Source: an uncultured bacterium | Lineage (GTDB): Bacteria > Verrucomicrobiota > Lentisphaeria > Victivallales > UBA1829 | Direction of reading: 5' to 3' | DNA length: 28,110 bases | NCBI GenBank assembly: GCA_900548385.1 | Contig: URKJ01000050.1 | Coordinates: 1 to 28,110, forward strand | In this document: piece after piece, positions 15,673 to 24,291 of the stretch | How positions within the stretch are numbered: the first letter of the stretch is position 1 | Layout of the letters: each line of letters starts with the position of its first letter | Translations under genes and position numbers: made by a program | The notes under the pieces: model-generated | Seen by the model: only the letters and a program-made list of their open reading frames with translations | Told to the model about the DNA's origin: nothing | Database searches by the model: none

Positions 15673-16140
15673 TCACTCCTGTTCAATGAGCCGGACCGTT
15701 TCCCTGGAGGAAGCGGGGGAGCTCGTCAGCAGAAACACATTGATCTTGAGATCTTCGGCAAGCGACATGATCCGGGCGACGGTGCCGTATTCCGCCTGTG
15801 CATCCGCCCGGAGAATGATCGTGCTCCGGTCCTGCGCCGCCGTGTTGACAATATCCAGAAGCCGGGTTTTCAGAGCGGACATTTCCTGAAATTCAATATC
15901 GTTCAGAAAGATGCGTCCCTGTTTATCGACCGTGACAATGATCTTTTTGGCACCGAAACTGTGGCGGACCTGCACTTCGGGCAGAGAGACCGGAATCCCG
16001 GATACCTGAATAAAGGAGCTGCCGAGCATGAAAAAGATCAGCAGAAGAAAAAAGACTCCGAGAAACGGCACGAAATCGGGACGTCCCTGCGAGATTTTCA
16101 GACGGGTCTGAATCTTGAGTCTGTTGCTGAAGCATTTCAT
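15673..16140 (-). CDS. ExbD/TolR-family biopolymer transport protein
   Basis: 155 residues with the standard ExbD/TolR plan: short cytoplasmic N-terminus, one transmembrane helix beginning with the proton-relay Asp (PDFVPFLGVFFLLLIFFML, Asp22), and a periplasmic domain (VSLPEVQV, then IIVTVDKQGRIFLND and IILRADAQAEYGTVARIM). With ExbB it forms the proton channel that energises a TonB- or TolA-type protein. The start ATG overlaps the ExbB stop in ATGA and has no strong Shine-Dalgarno, as expected for coupled translation; the TonB-like gene starts 8 bp after its stop. Whether it belongs to the Ton or the Tol branch cannot be decided from sequence alone. Confidence 0.92.
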   Translation of the reverse strand: MKCFSNRLKIQTRLKISQGRPDFVPFLGVFFLLLIFFMLGSSFIQVSGIPVSLPEVQVRHSFGAKKIIVTVDKQGRIFLNDIEFQEMSALKTRLLDIVNTAAQDRSTIILRADAQAEYGTVARIMSLAEDLKINVFLLTSSPASSRETVRLIEQE

Positions 16141-16769
16141 TTTTTCAGTTCACTTTTTGTGTGATGCTGGAAGAAGTAAAGAATTTCGGACGACGCTTTT
16201 TCCATGTCCACGCAGAGCGACTGGACACGCGAGACCAGATAGTTGTAGGCGATGTGACAGGGAATGGCGACGCAGAGTCCGGCGGCGGCGCTGGTCAAAG
16301 CCAAATAAATGCCGCCGGAGAGGTCGGCAAGCGTCATGGAGATTCCCTGTTTGGTTTCAATCGCCTGGAATGCGTCCGCCATACCGACAACGGTTCCGAG
16401 CAGTCCGAGCAGCGGAGCGATGTAAGCGATCGTGGCAAGGATGTTCAGATGCGATTCCAGACGGGGAAGTTCGACGATCGATGCATCTTCGATGGACTGC
16501 CGGATGTCGTCATCGTTCTGGTGCGCCTGAATCGCCGCAGTGAGGAGCCGCGCCACAGGTCCGGGCGTGTGATCGCAAAGCGTGATCGCTTCGATCATGC
16601 CGTCGCGTTTGAGCACATTGATCAGCCCGTTGACCAGTTCTTTCACGTTGACTTGCGACCGGTGGAACTGAAACCATTTTTCCACGAAAATGAACACTGC
16701 CACGACACTGCATCCGAGCAGGATCATCATGACCGGGTCGCCGTTTTTAATCATCTGAATATATTCCAT
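16137..16769 (-). CDS. MotA/TolQ/ExbB-family proton channel protein
   Basis: 210 residues with three membrane helices: about 12-30 (VMMILLGCSVVAVFIFVEKW), about 112-132 (ATIAYIAPLLGLLGTVVGMADAF, the most conserved family segment) and about 150-173 (GGIYLALTSAAAGLCVAIPCHIAY). The large cytoplasmic loop between helices 1 and 2 is as in ExbB/TolQ. It assembles as the ring around ExbD dimers in the inner membrane and conducts protons. It starts 16 bp after the TPR gene with AGGGG about 12 nt upstream, and overlaps exbD by 4 bp. Together with the ExbD-like and TonB-like genes it makes a complete energy-transducing set. Confidence 0.93.
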   Translation of the reverse strand: MEYIQMIKNGDPVMMILLGCSVVAVFIFVEKWFQFHRSQVNVKELVNGLINVLKRDGMIEAITLCDHTPGPVARLLTAAIQAHQNDDDIRQSIEDASIVELPRLESHLNILATIAYIAPLLGLLGTVVGMADAFQAIETKQGISMTLADLSGGIYLALTSAAAGLCVAIPCHIAYNYLVSRVQSLCVDMEKASSEILYFFQHHTKSELKK

Positions 16770-16785
16770 ATTTGCAACACCCCTG

Positions 16786-19320
16786 TTACGGTTTGAATTT
16801 CATTTTTTCCAGTTTCAGGATCCGTTCATCCGCCATTTCCTGTTCCATGAGTTCCGCGTCGGCAAGGCGCTGAAGAGCATGTACTGCGGATTCCACATGT
16901 GCCCGGAGCGGCGCTTTTTCGGCAATTTTAACAATGGCTTCCACCGCCTTCGCTCCCCACAGCGCTGCTGCGGAGGAGACTTTCGGGACCAGTGCGCAGG
17001 ACGCTGTTTTGTATCGTTTCAACGCCGTGTCGATTTCATCCAGCTCTTCGGCACAGCGTCCGCTTTTGTAAAGCAGCATGACGCGCAGGGCTTCCGGCAG
17101 TTCGGCGCGGGCAAGAAGATTGTCATACCGGCTTAATGCGCTGCGGAACAGTTCCGCGGAATTCTTCTGCGCAGCCAGAGTGAACTGACAGTCTGCAATC
17201 GAACCGATTGCCGCAAATTCGATCAGGGCGTCCGGATGCCGTTCCAGAACTTTGTGATAGTAGGCAATCGCCTGTTCGTAATCGCTTTTTGATTTCAGAA
17301 TATCGGCATGAAGATAATAGGCCTCTGCAAGGCATGCCGCATCCGGATTGGAACGGTACAGTCGGTCGAGCAGCGCAAGCGCACCTTCGGGATCTTTGCC
17401 GCGGAATGCAAGATTCGCTTTTTCCAGCAGAACCTTGGAGTAGAGTTTTGTGGATCCCACCCGTTTCAGCAGAGTGTCGAGCACGGCGTTGGCACGCATG
17501 GACGCTCCGGCGTCGGCATAATGCGTTGCAAGGTTGAACAGTGCATCCGTCGCGTACCGGGATCCGGGATAACGGTCGACGAGAAGCCACGTCTCCCGTT
17601 CCGCAAGCAGATCATCGCCGCGGGACTGGAAGGAATAGATCCGCCAGTACGCCGCGATCGGTGCGAGAGCGCTGTCCGGATAATCGTTGAGAATACGGCG
17701 GAAAAGCGTTTCCGCTTCCAACGGATTTTTTTGCTGAAACGCCATTTTTGCCGCTTTGAACAAGGCCCGTGCGGCAAGTTCGGGATCGGCATTTTTCAGT
17801 CCGGCATACTCAATATAGATTTTCTGAGCTTCCGGAAGTTTCCCGGCGTCTTCAAGAATCATCGCTTTCAGATAGAGCGCCGGGGAATACTGGGCGGGAT
17901 CATTCTTCACGAGTCCGAGAAGGCGGTCTGCGACGATCTCCGCCTGATCGGATTTCCGGGCGGAAAGCCATGCGAGAGCGCTCTGATAGAGTGCCCGCGC
18001 AGTGATGGACGGGTATTTGTTGGCTGTTTCCAGAAATGCTTCCGCCGCTTCCTGATGACGTTTGGAACGGAGCAGCAGGTCTGCAAGCAGAAATTCCGCC
18101 TCCGGTTGAGTCTCACTGGTGTTGTAAAAAGTGCGGATCGTTTTTTGTGCCCCCGCATCATCGTTGATCGCATTTTGAAGATACGCGCATTCGCGGACGG
18201 CGGTTTCCTGTACGGAACGCGGCGTGTTTTTATTCTGGATCAGATCCCGGTAAAGTTCGATCGCGGGGAGCGGTTTTCCCGCAGAACGGAAGATGCGTGC
18301 CAGACGCAGTTTGATGTCCGGTGTCGCATAAGAGCCTTTGAACAGTTCGAGTGCCTGGGATGCGAGCAGAGCCGCCTGTTCGCGGTCATCAAGTTTTTCC
18401 AGAAGAAGAATGATGCGGTTGAGCGTCTCAAAAGCCGCACTCTTATCCGGCGCTTCGGGATATGCTTTCCGGTAGGCGGAGATGGCCAGAGCCCAGTCCT
18501 TGCGGACAGCCGCTTCATCCCCGATGGCGGAATAAAGGGTCCATGCGACGGGAAAGCCGAGTTCACGGGAATCTTTTTGAATCGTCTGCCATGCGGCGGA
18601 CAGATTGTCCGGTCCCTCTGTTTTCAAATGAACGTAGAATGCGAGAAGACGGAGCAATGCCCGTTCCTGCGGCTGTTTCGGGGCGGGGGCGGAAAACAGA
18701 GCCGTCAACGCGTCCTGCGGCTTTGTCGTATTTGCCAGACAGAACACCTGCCGGACAAAAGCCGTCATGCCGAGCGGTGTGTCTCCGGCATGACGGAACA
18801 GTTCGCCATAAGCCCGGGCGGCTTCGGCATAATGCTTGTCGAGTTCTTCCGCACGGGCGAGGGCTGCAAGTGTACGGAGACGGCGCGGGTCTTTGCCGGT
18901 CATGCCGGGCAGAATGCGCCGGATGATGGTCCGGGCTTCCCCGTATTTCCCCTGCAGAATCCGGAGATCAGCTTTCCACATGGAGAGGGAAAGCGAGTTG
19001 ACACCGGGATATTTGAGTTCGTAATCGGCAAATTCCTGTTCCGCTTCCTTCGTCATTCCTGCCAGCAGAAGAGCGTCGAGACGCCGTTCCCCGGCGTCCC
19101 GCATGGCATCTTTGTCATCCGCATTCGCCGCATCGCGGGCATAAAGAGCGTAATAATTCGCGGCGATCGGATAATCTCCTGCCGCGAATGCTTCATCTCC
19201 GGAAAGTTTGCTTTTGTAAGGAAGTTCACCGAGAGCGGAGACGGATGCCGGAATCAACAGGATCGAAAGGGCGCAAAAACGCGCTAAAGCCGATCGGGTG
19301 TCTGTGATTCCGGTTCTCAT
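16786..19320 (-). CDS. Secreted tetratricopeptide-repeat protein
   Basis: 844 residues. An N-terminal signal peptide (about 1-29, ARFCALSILLIPASVSALG) sends it to the periplasm. Nearly all the rest is helical TPR-type repeat with recurring signatures such as AAEAFLETANKYPSITARALYQSA, AETLFRRILNDYPDSALAPIAAYW and AIAYYHKVLERHPDALIEFAAIG. In PVC and Bacteroidota genomes, TPR proteins of this kind are often encoded beside ExbB-ExbD-TonB genes; they resemble CpoB/YbgF of the Tol-Pal system, though this one is much longer. It sits 18 bp after recA and 16 bp before the ExbB-like gene. The ATG at 19320 has a poor Shine-Dalgarno. A role as periplasmic partner or scaffold of the energy-transducing complex is inferred from context. 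Confidence 0.82.
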   Translation of the reverse strand: MRTGITDTRSALARFCALSILLIPASVSALGELPYKSKLSGDEAFAAGDYPIAANYYALYARDAANADDKDAMRDAGERRLDALLLAGMTKEAEQEFADYELKYPGVNSLSLSMWKADLRILQGKYGEARTIIRRILPGMTGKDPRRLRTLAALARAEELDKHYAEAARAYGELFRHAGDTPLGMTAFVRQVFCLANTTKPQDALTALFSAPAPKQPQERALLRLLAFYVHLKTEGPDNLSAAWQTIQKDSRELGFPVAWTLYSAIGDEAAVRKDWALAISAYRKAYPEAPDKSAAFETLNRIILLLEKLDDREQAALLASQALELFKGSYATPDIKLRLARIFRSAGKPLPAIELYRDLIQNKNTPRSVQETAVRECAYLQNAINDDAGAQKTIRTFYNTSETQPEAEFLLADLLLRSKRHQEAAEAFLETANKYPSITARALYQSALAWLSARKSDQAEIVADRLLGLVKNDPAQYSPALYLKAMILEDAGKLPEAQKIYIEYAGLKNADPELAARALFKAAKMAFQQKNPLEAETLFRRILNDYPDSALAPIAAYWRIYSFQSRGDDLLAERETWLLVDRYPGSRYATDALFNLATHYADAGASMRANAVLDTLLKRVGSTKLYSKVLLEKANLAFRGKDPEGALALLDRLYRSNPDAACLAEAYYLHADILKSKSDYEQAIAYYHKVLERHPDALIEFAAIGSIADCQFTLAAQKNSAELFRSALSRYDNLLARAELPEALRVMLLYKSGRCAEELDEIDTALKRYKTASCALVPKVSSAAALWGAKAVEAIVKIAEKAPLRAHVESAVHALQRLADAELMEQEMADERILKLEKMKFKP

Positions 19321-19338
19321 ATCTGCTGAAACCCATTG

Positions 19339-20457
19339 TTATTTTGCGGCGGGAGCTTCCGTCTGAGCTGTCGCAGGAGCAGATGCGGGCGCTGTCGCAG
19401 GTGCCGTGGCCTGTCCGGATGCGGCTGCGCGGCGTTCCGCGAGTTTTTCCCGGATTCTGGCAAGAATCCGTGCTTCCAGATCGCTTTTTTCGCCGATCAC
19501 GGCCTTTGCCTGTTCACGTCCCTGAGCAAGCTGTTCGCCGTTGAACGAGAACCAGGAACCGCGTTTTTCAATGATGCCGAGATCGCATCCGACGTCGATG
19601 ATCGACCCGACGCGGGAGATGCCTTCATTCCAGTTGATGTCGAATTCGGCGATGCGGAACGGGGGCGCGAGTTTGTTTTTGACGACTTTGACTTTGGTGC
19701 GCGCCGCGACGACTTCATCGCCTTCCTTGATGGTTCCGATACGGCGGATATCCATACGGATGGAACTGTAGAATTTCATCGCGTTACCGCCGGTGGTCGT
19801 TTCGGGATTTCCGAACATGACGCCGATTTTTTCGCGGATCTGGTTGGTGAAGATGCAGCAGGTGCGGCTGCGGCTGATCGCGCCTGTGAGTTTGCGGAGA
19901 GCCTGGGACATCAATCTGGCGTGGAGACCGACGAACGAATCCCCCATCTGTCCTTCGATTTCCGCACGGGGAACGAGTGCCGCCACGGAGTCCACCACAA
20001 GCACGTCCACGGCGTTGCTGCGGACAAGCATGTCGGCGATGTTCAGCGCGTCTTCGCCGCAGTCCGGCTGGGAGATCAGCAGGTTGTCGACATTGACGCC
20101 GATTTTTGCCGCGTAGACGGGATCGACCGCGTGTTCCGCGTCGATGATCGCCGCCACGCCGCCGGCGCGCTGGGCATTGGCGATAATATGCATGCAGAGC
20201 GTAGTTTTACCGGAGGATTCCGGACCGAAGATTTCCACGATCCTTCCGCGCGGTACACCCATGATGCCGAGGGCGATGTCAAGAGACAGCGCTCCGGTGC
20301 TGATAACGGATACATCGGAAGAGGCGCTGTTGTCGCCGAGCTTCATAATGGCGCCTTTTCCGAACTCTTTTTCGATCATGCCGAGCGCAACGCTGAGATT
20401 TTTGTCCCGTGCGTTCGGGTCGATCGCGACTCTTTTCACTTTTGAATCTTCTGCCAT
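19339..20457 (-). CDS. recA: Recombinase A
   Basis: 372 residues. RecA forms filaments on single-stranded DNA, catalyses strand exchange and triggers LexA cleavage. Walker A GPESSGKT (78-85), the catalytic Glu in DAEHA (107-111), DVLVVDSVAALVPRAEIEG (151-169), loop L2 with NQIREKIGVMFGNPETTTGG (205-224) and KVVKNKLAPPF (258-268) are all present. I place the start at 20457 rather than four codons earlier, because GGAG lies 6 nt before this ATG while the upstream one has no ribosome site. The last 25 residues are an Ala/Pro/Thr repeat-like tail (TAPATAPASAPATAQT) in place of the acidic tail of E. coli RecA. It follows gyrB by 66 bp, with a strong stem-loop but no recognisable LexA box in the gap. 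Confidence 0.98.
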   Translation of the reverse strand: MAEDSKVKRVAIDPNARDKNLSVALGMIEKEFGKGAIMKLGDNSASSDVSVISTGALSLDIALGIMGVPRGRIVEIFGPESSGKTTLCMHIIANAQRAGGVAAIIDAEHAVDPVYAAKIGVNVDNLLISQPDCGEDALNIADMLVRSNAVDVLVVDSVAALVPRAEIEGQMGDSFVGLHARLMSQALRKLTGAISRSRTCCIFTNQIREKIGVMFGNPETTTGGNAMKFYSSIRMDIRRIGTIKEGDEVVAARTKVKVVKNKLAPPFRIAEFDINWNEGISRVGSIIDVGCDLGIIEKRGSWFSFNGEQLAQGREQAKAVIGEKSDLEARILARIREKLAERRAAASGQATAPATAPASAPATAQTEAPAAK

Positions 20458-20482
20458 GGTGTTCTCCATTGGTTTATTGATG

Positions 20483-20515
20483 CGCGGGCGCCGGTACGGG
20501 AAAATGCCGCCCGCG
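20483..20515 (-). promoter_or_regulatory. Stem-loop in the gyrB-recA spacer
   Basis: CGCGGGCG (20483-20490) and CGCCCGCG (20508-20515) form a perfect 8-bp GC stem around a 17-nt loop, with a possible inner CCG/CGG pairing. On the minus strand it lies between the gyrB stop and the recA start and is followed by CATCAATAAACC, with no T-run, so it is not a classic terminator. It may protect or mark an mRNA processing point, or attenuate read-through from gyrB into recA. Confidence 0.45.
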
Positions 20516-20523
20516 TGATTTTA

Positions 20524-23001
20524 TCAGATGTCAAGATCTTTGACTCCTGCCGCGTGTTTTTCGATGTAATCGCGGCGGGGTTCGACGGCGTCGCCCATGA
20601 GGAGCGTGAACATGCGGTCCGCTTCCACGGCGTCTTCCATTTTAACCTGAATCATTTTCCGCTTTTCGGGGTCCATTGTGGTATCCCAGAGCTGATCGTG
20701 GTTCATTTCACCCAAACCTTTGTAACGGTTGATCGCGAGCCCCTGCCGTCCGTTGCGCTTGACCTCTTCGGCAAGTCCCTTGAGCGAACGGATTTTCTGT
20801 TCTCTGTCGCTTTCGACAACCCGGAACAGGTCATCGGCTTCCTGGAACAGATTGACGGGATTGTAACCGGCGGCGGCGATCTCCTGAAACAGGGCGCCGC
20901 AGTTCCGGCATTCAAAGATCTCCGTGACGTCTATTGACGGATGGAACGTCTGGCGGAGCGCTCCGGTCTCTTCCGAATCCACGGTTTCGCCGGGAACAGA
21001 GATCGTTTCGCCCTCTTCCTCTTCCGGTTCGTATTTGGGCAGACGCTGAAGCGCTTCTTCCACATACTGCCGTTTCTCCTCTTCGGAATAGACAAACTGT
21101 TCGGTCATGCGGCCGTCCGTTTCGCGGACCATGATCCGCGCCGTCGGGAAGTCCATTCCTTTGGCAAGGGAGAAGTAGTATTCCGGCGCCAGTCCGTGAC
21201 GCTGGAGTCCCTGAGAAATCTGGTGCGCTTTGGCGATGAAACCGGTGATTGCCCGGACCTGCTCCTGCGTCAGCATGGTTCCGTCCTGACGGAATACTTC
21301 AATATCGGAACTGCCGATGTTGAAGAGATAGGCGTCGAGCTGTTCTTCGGTTTCGATATACTGTTCGTCGTTCTTGCGTTTGACTTTGAAAAGCGGCGGC
21401 TTTGCGATGTAAACATGACCGGTTTCGATCAGCTCCGGCATCTGGCGGTAGAAGAACGTCAGAAGCAGGGTGCGGATGTGCGAACCGTCCACGTCGGCAT
21501 CTGTCATGATGACGACGCGGTTGTAACGCAGTTTGGAAATATCGAAATTGTCATCCAGTCCGCAGCCGATCGCGGCGATCATGGACTGGATTTCCTTGTT
21601 TTCCAGCATCTTGTCCTTGCGGGTCTTTTCAACGTTCAGAAGTTTACCGCGGATCGGGAGGATCGCCTGAAAGAGACTGTTGCGTCCCTGCTTTGCGGAA
21701 CCGCCTGCCGAGTCACCCTCAACGATGTAGAGTTCGCAGATGGAAGGATCCTTGCTGGAGCAATCGGCGAGTTTGCCGGGAAGGGAGAAACCTTCAAGCG
21801 CTCCTTTGCGCTGGATCAGTTCACGGGCTTTACGCGCCGCTTCACGGGCGTTTGCCGCCACGATGGCTTTGCCGACAATATCCTTGGCAACCTGCGGGTT
21901 TTCCTCCAGGAACGTGCCGAGAGCTTCATTGACGACGGAGTCCACAATCCCTTTGACTTCGTTGTTGCCGAGCTTGGTTTTGGTCTGTCCTTCAAACTGC
22001 GGATCGGGAACCTTGACGCTGACAACGGCGCTCAGTCCTTCGCGGGTGTCCGGACCGGACATGTTTTTTTCGCCTTTCAGCAGATTTGCGGATTTCGCAT
22101 AGCTGTTGATTACGCGTGTCAGAGCGGTCTGGAAGCCGGAAAGATGAGTTCCGCCTTCAAATGTGTTGATATTGTTTGCGTAGGAGTAGATGGTTTCGGA
22201 GAACGAATCATTGTACTGCATGGCAACTTCGACATCGAGACCGTCTTTTGCCTTGTGCATGTAAATGACGGGATGCAGGGGCTTTTTGCCGCTGTTCAGC
22301 AGGGTGACAAATTCGGAGATCCCGCCTTCGTAGTGGAATACTTCCTTGTTCTCCTGTCCTTCGCGTTCGTCTGCAAGGGAGATCCGGACGCCGCTGTTGA
22401 GGAACGCAAGTTCCCGGAGACGCTTCTTGAGGATATCCCAGACATAGACCGTCGTCGAAAAGATTTCATCATCCGGCTTGAATGTGACGGTGGTTCCGCG
22501 GTCGGAAACCGGACCGAGCTGCCGGAGCGGGGAAACGGTGTTTCCGCGTTCGAAGCCGATTTCATACGCCATATTGTCACGGTGAACTTCGACTTTCATC
22601 CATTTGGAAAGCGCATTGACGCAGGAAATACCCACGCCGTGCAGTCCGCCGGAGACCTTATATGCGTTGTGGTCAAATTTGCCGCCTGCGTGAAGAATGG
22701 TCATTACGACTTCGACCGCCGGTTTTCCCTCTTCGTGCATGTCAACGGGAATACCGCGTCCATCGTCGGAAACCCGGATACTGTTGTCGGGCTGAATGGT
22801 GACTTCCACATGGCTGGCAAATCCTGCAAGCGCTTCGTCGATACTGTTATCGACCGCTTCATAGACCAAATGATGCAGACCCCGTTCTCCGGTGTCGCCG
22901 ATGTACATACTCGGGCGTTTCCGCACTGCTTCCAGACCTTCGAGCACCGTGATCTTGGAGGCGGTATACTGACTGTTCGCCGCTGCGTTTTCTTCGGACA
23001 T
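20524..23001 (-). CDS. gyrB: DNA gyrase subunit B
   Basis: 825 residues, a long-form GyrB like that of Gram-negative bacteria (E. coli 804). It is the ATPase and TOPRIM half of the type IIA topoisomerase that introduces negative supercoils. GHKL ATPase motifs: YEAVDNSIDEAL (47-58, catalytic E48), DDGRGIPVD (79-87), GGLHGVGISCVNAL (118-131). TOPRIM: EGDSAGGSAKQGR (428-440) and DADVDGSH (501-508). An insertion of about 190 residues (roughly 560-755) separates TOPRIM from the conserved tail NRYKGLGEMNHDQLW; it includes an acidic stretch (YEPEEEEGE) and a CRNC pair (698-701). The ATG at 23001 has AGGAG 6 nt upstream, and a likely promoter lies at 23093-23120. recA and the TPR-Exb genes follow in the same direction. 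Confidence 0.98.
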   Translation of the reverse strand: MSEENAAANSQYTASKITVLEGLEAVRKRPSMYIGDTGERGLHHLVYEAVDNSIDEALAGFASHVEVTIQPDNSIRVSDDGRGIPVDMHEEGKPAVEVVMTILHAGGKFDHNAYKVSGGLHGVGISCVNALSKWMKVEVHRDNMAYEIGFERGNTVSPLRQLGPVSDRGTTVTFKPDDEIFSTTVYVWDILKKRLRELAFLNSGVRISLADEREGQENKEVFHYEGGISEFVTLLNSGKKPLHPVIYMHKAKDGLDVEVAMQYNDSFSETIYSYANNINTFEGGTHLSGFQTALTRVINSYAKSANLLKGEKNMSGPDTREGLSAVVSVKVPDPQFEGQTKTKLGNNEVKGIVDSVVNEALGTFLEENPQVAKDIVGKAIVAANAREAARKARELIQRKGALEGFSLPGKLADCSSKDPSICELYIVEGDSAGGSAKQGRNSLFQAILPIRGKLLNVEKTRKDKMLENKEIQSMIAAIGCGLDDNFDISKLRYNRVVIMTDADVDGSHIRTLLLTFFYRQMPELIETGHVYIAKPPLFKVKRKNDEQYIETEEQLDAYLFNIGSSDIEVFRQDGTMLTQEQVRAITGFIAKAHQISQGLQRHGLAPEYYFSLAKGMDFPTARIMVRETDGRMTEQFVYSEEEKRQYVEEALQRLPKYEPEEEEGETISVPGETVDSEETGALRQTFHPSIDVTEIFECRNCGALFQEIAAAGYNPVNLFQEADDLFRVVESDREQKIRSLKGLAEEVKRNGRQGLAINRYKGLGEMNHDQLWDTTMDPEKRKMIQVKMEDAVEADRMFTLLMGDAVEPRRDYIEKHAAGVKDLDI

Positions 23002-23092
23002 TACAAACTCCTGATTCCCATTGACGGACCGGATGCGGGAAGCGTTCCGGCGACAATGTTTCTATTCTTCAATATGTTCAATATCACTCAGC

Positions 23093-23120
23093 AATATACT
23101 ATCAAAGAGTCGATTTTCAA
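23093..23120 (-). promoter_or_regulatory. Probable gyrB promoter
   Basis: On the minus strand, TTGAAA (23115-23120) and TATATT (23093-23098) are separated by 16 bp, each close to the sigma-70 consensus. The leader to the gyrB ATG would be about 85 nt. It is the only good promoter-like sequence I noticed between gntR and lacZ on this strand, so it may drive several downstream genes. Confidence 0.5.
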
Positions 23121-23171
23121 GGCTCGGAAGCGTTTTTGAACAATTATTTTTCCGTGGAAAAGGAGGAAATG

Positions 23172-23208
23172 AAAAAGGCGCCCGGAAAGAGTGTATTTCC
23201 CGGACGCC
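23172..23208 (-). terminator. Rho-independent terminator after gntR
   Basis: Read on the minus strand, GGCGTCCGGGAAA (23196-23208) pairs with TTTCCGGGCGCC (23177-23188) across a 7-nt loop, giving about 12 pairs with one bulged G and one G-U pair, and is followed at once by TTTTT (23172-23176). It begins 14 bp after the regulator stop codon and isolates the glycosidase cluster from gyrB. Confidence 0.88.
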
Positions 23209-23221
23209 CGGCAGGTCTCTG

Positions 23222-24271
23222 TCAGGTTTCAAGCAGGGGGACGGGGATGGCAATCTGTTTCGGCGGAAGTTTTCTGTTGTCGAGAAGCTCCCACATCCGT
23301 CTGACTGCCGCCGCGGTGTATTCTCCGATCGGCAGATCGTAGTGCAGACCGCCGGGAACAGCATCGGACTCCCTTTTGTAGATGCCGTTGTTCACAACAG
23401 TGCAACGATCGCCGGGAGTGATCCGCATGGACTTGAAGATCTCCAGCACTCTCTGCACTTGAAACAGCGGATTGATCACCGCGTCAACGGGAACTCCGAG
23501 CTCCAGAATCTCGCGCAGACGGGGAAGACAATTTTCTCCGCTGTTCAGAAACAGCTTGTCGTTCAGAGTGATTCCCTCTTTCTCAAAAGAGCGGAGCAGA
23601 GAGTGGCGGTAAGCGTTCCACGGGGGGCGGTCCGCCAGAAAAACGATATTCCGTCGTTTCAGAGCCAGAAGCCGTTCCGCAATGTCGATGCCGAGCTGTT
23701 CCATGTCAAAATAGACGCAATCCGCTTCGGACGTCGGTTCTCCGCCGAGTGAAACAACCGGCAAGCCGTTTTCCCGGAGCGCGGCAAGCGTTTCGGATGA
23801 TACGGTCGGGGCTTCCCAGAGAAGTCCGTCCAGATCCTCGCTCAGAATCTCGCGGATGATCTTGTCCGGGTTCGTTGAAGTGAGGTTGATGATATGCAGA
23901 ACAGCGGGACGACCTGTGACGAGTTCCAGGATTTTCGCCAGAACTTTGCCGAAAAATATTTCATAATGCACCACCATGCCGTCGCCGAAAATAATGCCGA
24001 TAATCGGGAGTCCGTTCATGCTTCCGCCGTCGTGGCAGGTTTCCAATGCCGGGTTGATAAACGAACCGATGCCCGGCTTGCCGATTACAAAACCATCTTC
24101 CGTCAGGGTTTTCATCGCCTTGCAGACGGTCGGACGACTGCACCCGAACTGTTTTGCCAACTCCTGGGCTGTGGGAAGCATTGTCGAGGTTCCGTTCGCC
24201 CGGTGAATCCGGTTCAATACATAACGCCGGATTTTCATGTATTCTGCTGAAAATTTTTCTCTGTCTGCCAT
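23222..24271 (-). CDS. GntR/LacI-hybrid transcriptional regulator (AraR-like)
   Basis: 349 residues. The N-terminal winged helix is GntR type: YMKIRRYVLNRI (11-22), LPTAQELAKQFGCSRPTVCKAM (32-53) and DGFVIGKPGIGSFI (59-72). Residues about 85-349 form a LacI-like sugar-binding domain (IIGIIFGDGMVV, DGLLWEAPTVSSETLAAL, GLPVVSLGGEP, NIVFLADRPPWNAYR), the architecture of Bacillus AraR. Such proteins repress sugar-use operons and release DNA on binding a sugar. The gene lies 96 bp after the secreted glycosidase and ends in a strong terminator. The ATG at 24271 has no good Shine-Dalgarno, but the helix-turn-helix needs the sequence from about residue 5, so a much later start is unlikely. It probably controls the neighbouring glycosidase and perhaps itself through the inverted repeats at 24292-24348 and 27766-27823. 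Ligand unknown. Confidence 0.92.
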   Translation of the reverse strand: MADREKFSAEYMKIRRYVLNRIHRANGTSTMLPTAQELAKQFGCSRPTVCKAMKTLTEDGFVIGKPGIGSFINPALETCHDGGSMNGLPIIGIIFGDGMVVHYEIFFGKVLAKILELVTGRPAVLHIINLTSTNPDKIIREILSEDLDGLLWEAPTVSSETLAALRENGLPVVSLGGEPTSEADCVYFDMEQLGIDIAERLLALKRRNIVFLADRPPWNAYRHSLLRSFEKEGITLNDKLFLNSGENCLPRLREILELGVPVDAVINPLFQVQRVLEIFKSMRITPGDRCTVVNNGIYKRESDAVPGGLHYDLPIGEYTAAAVRRMWELLDNRKLPPKQIAIPVPLLET

Positions 24272-24291
24272 AATAATTCACGATAACTTTC

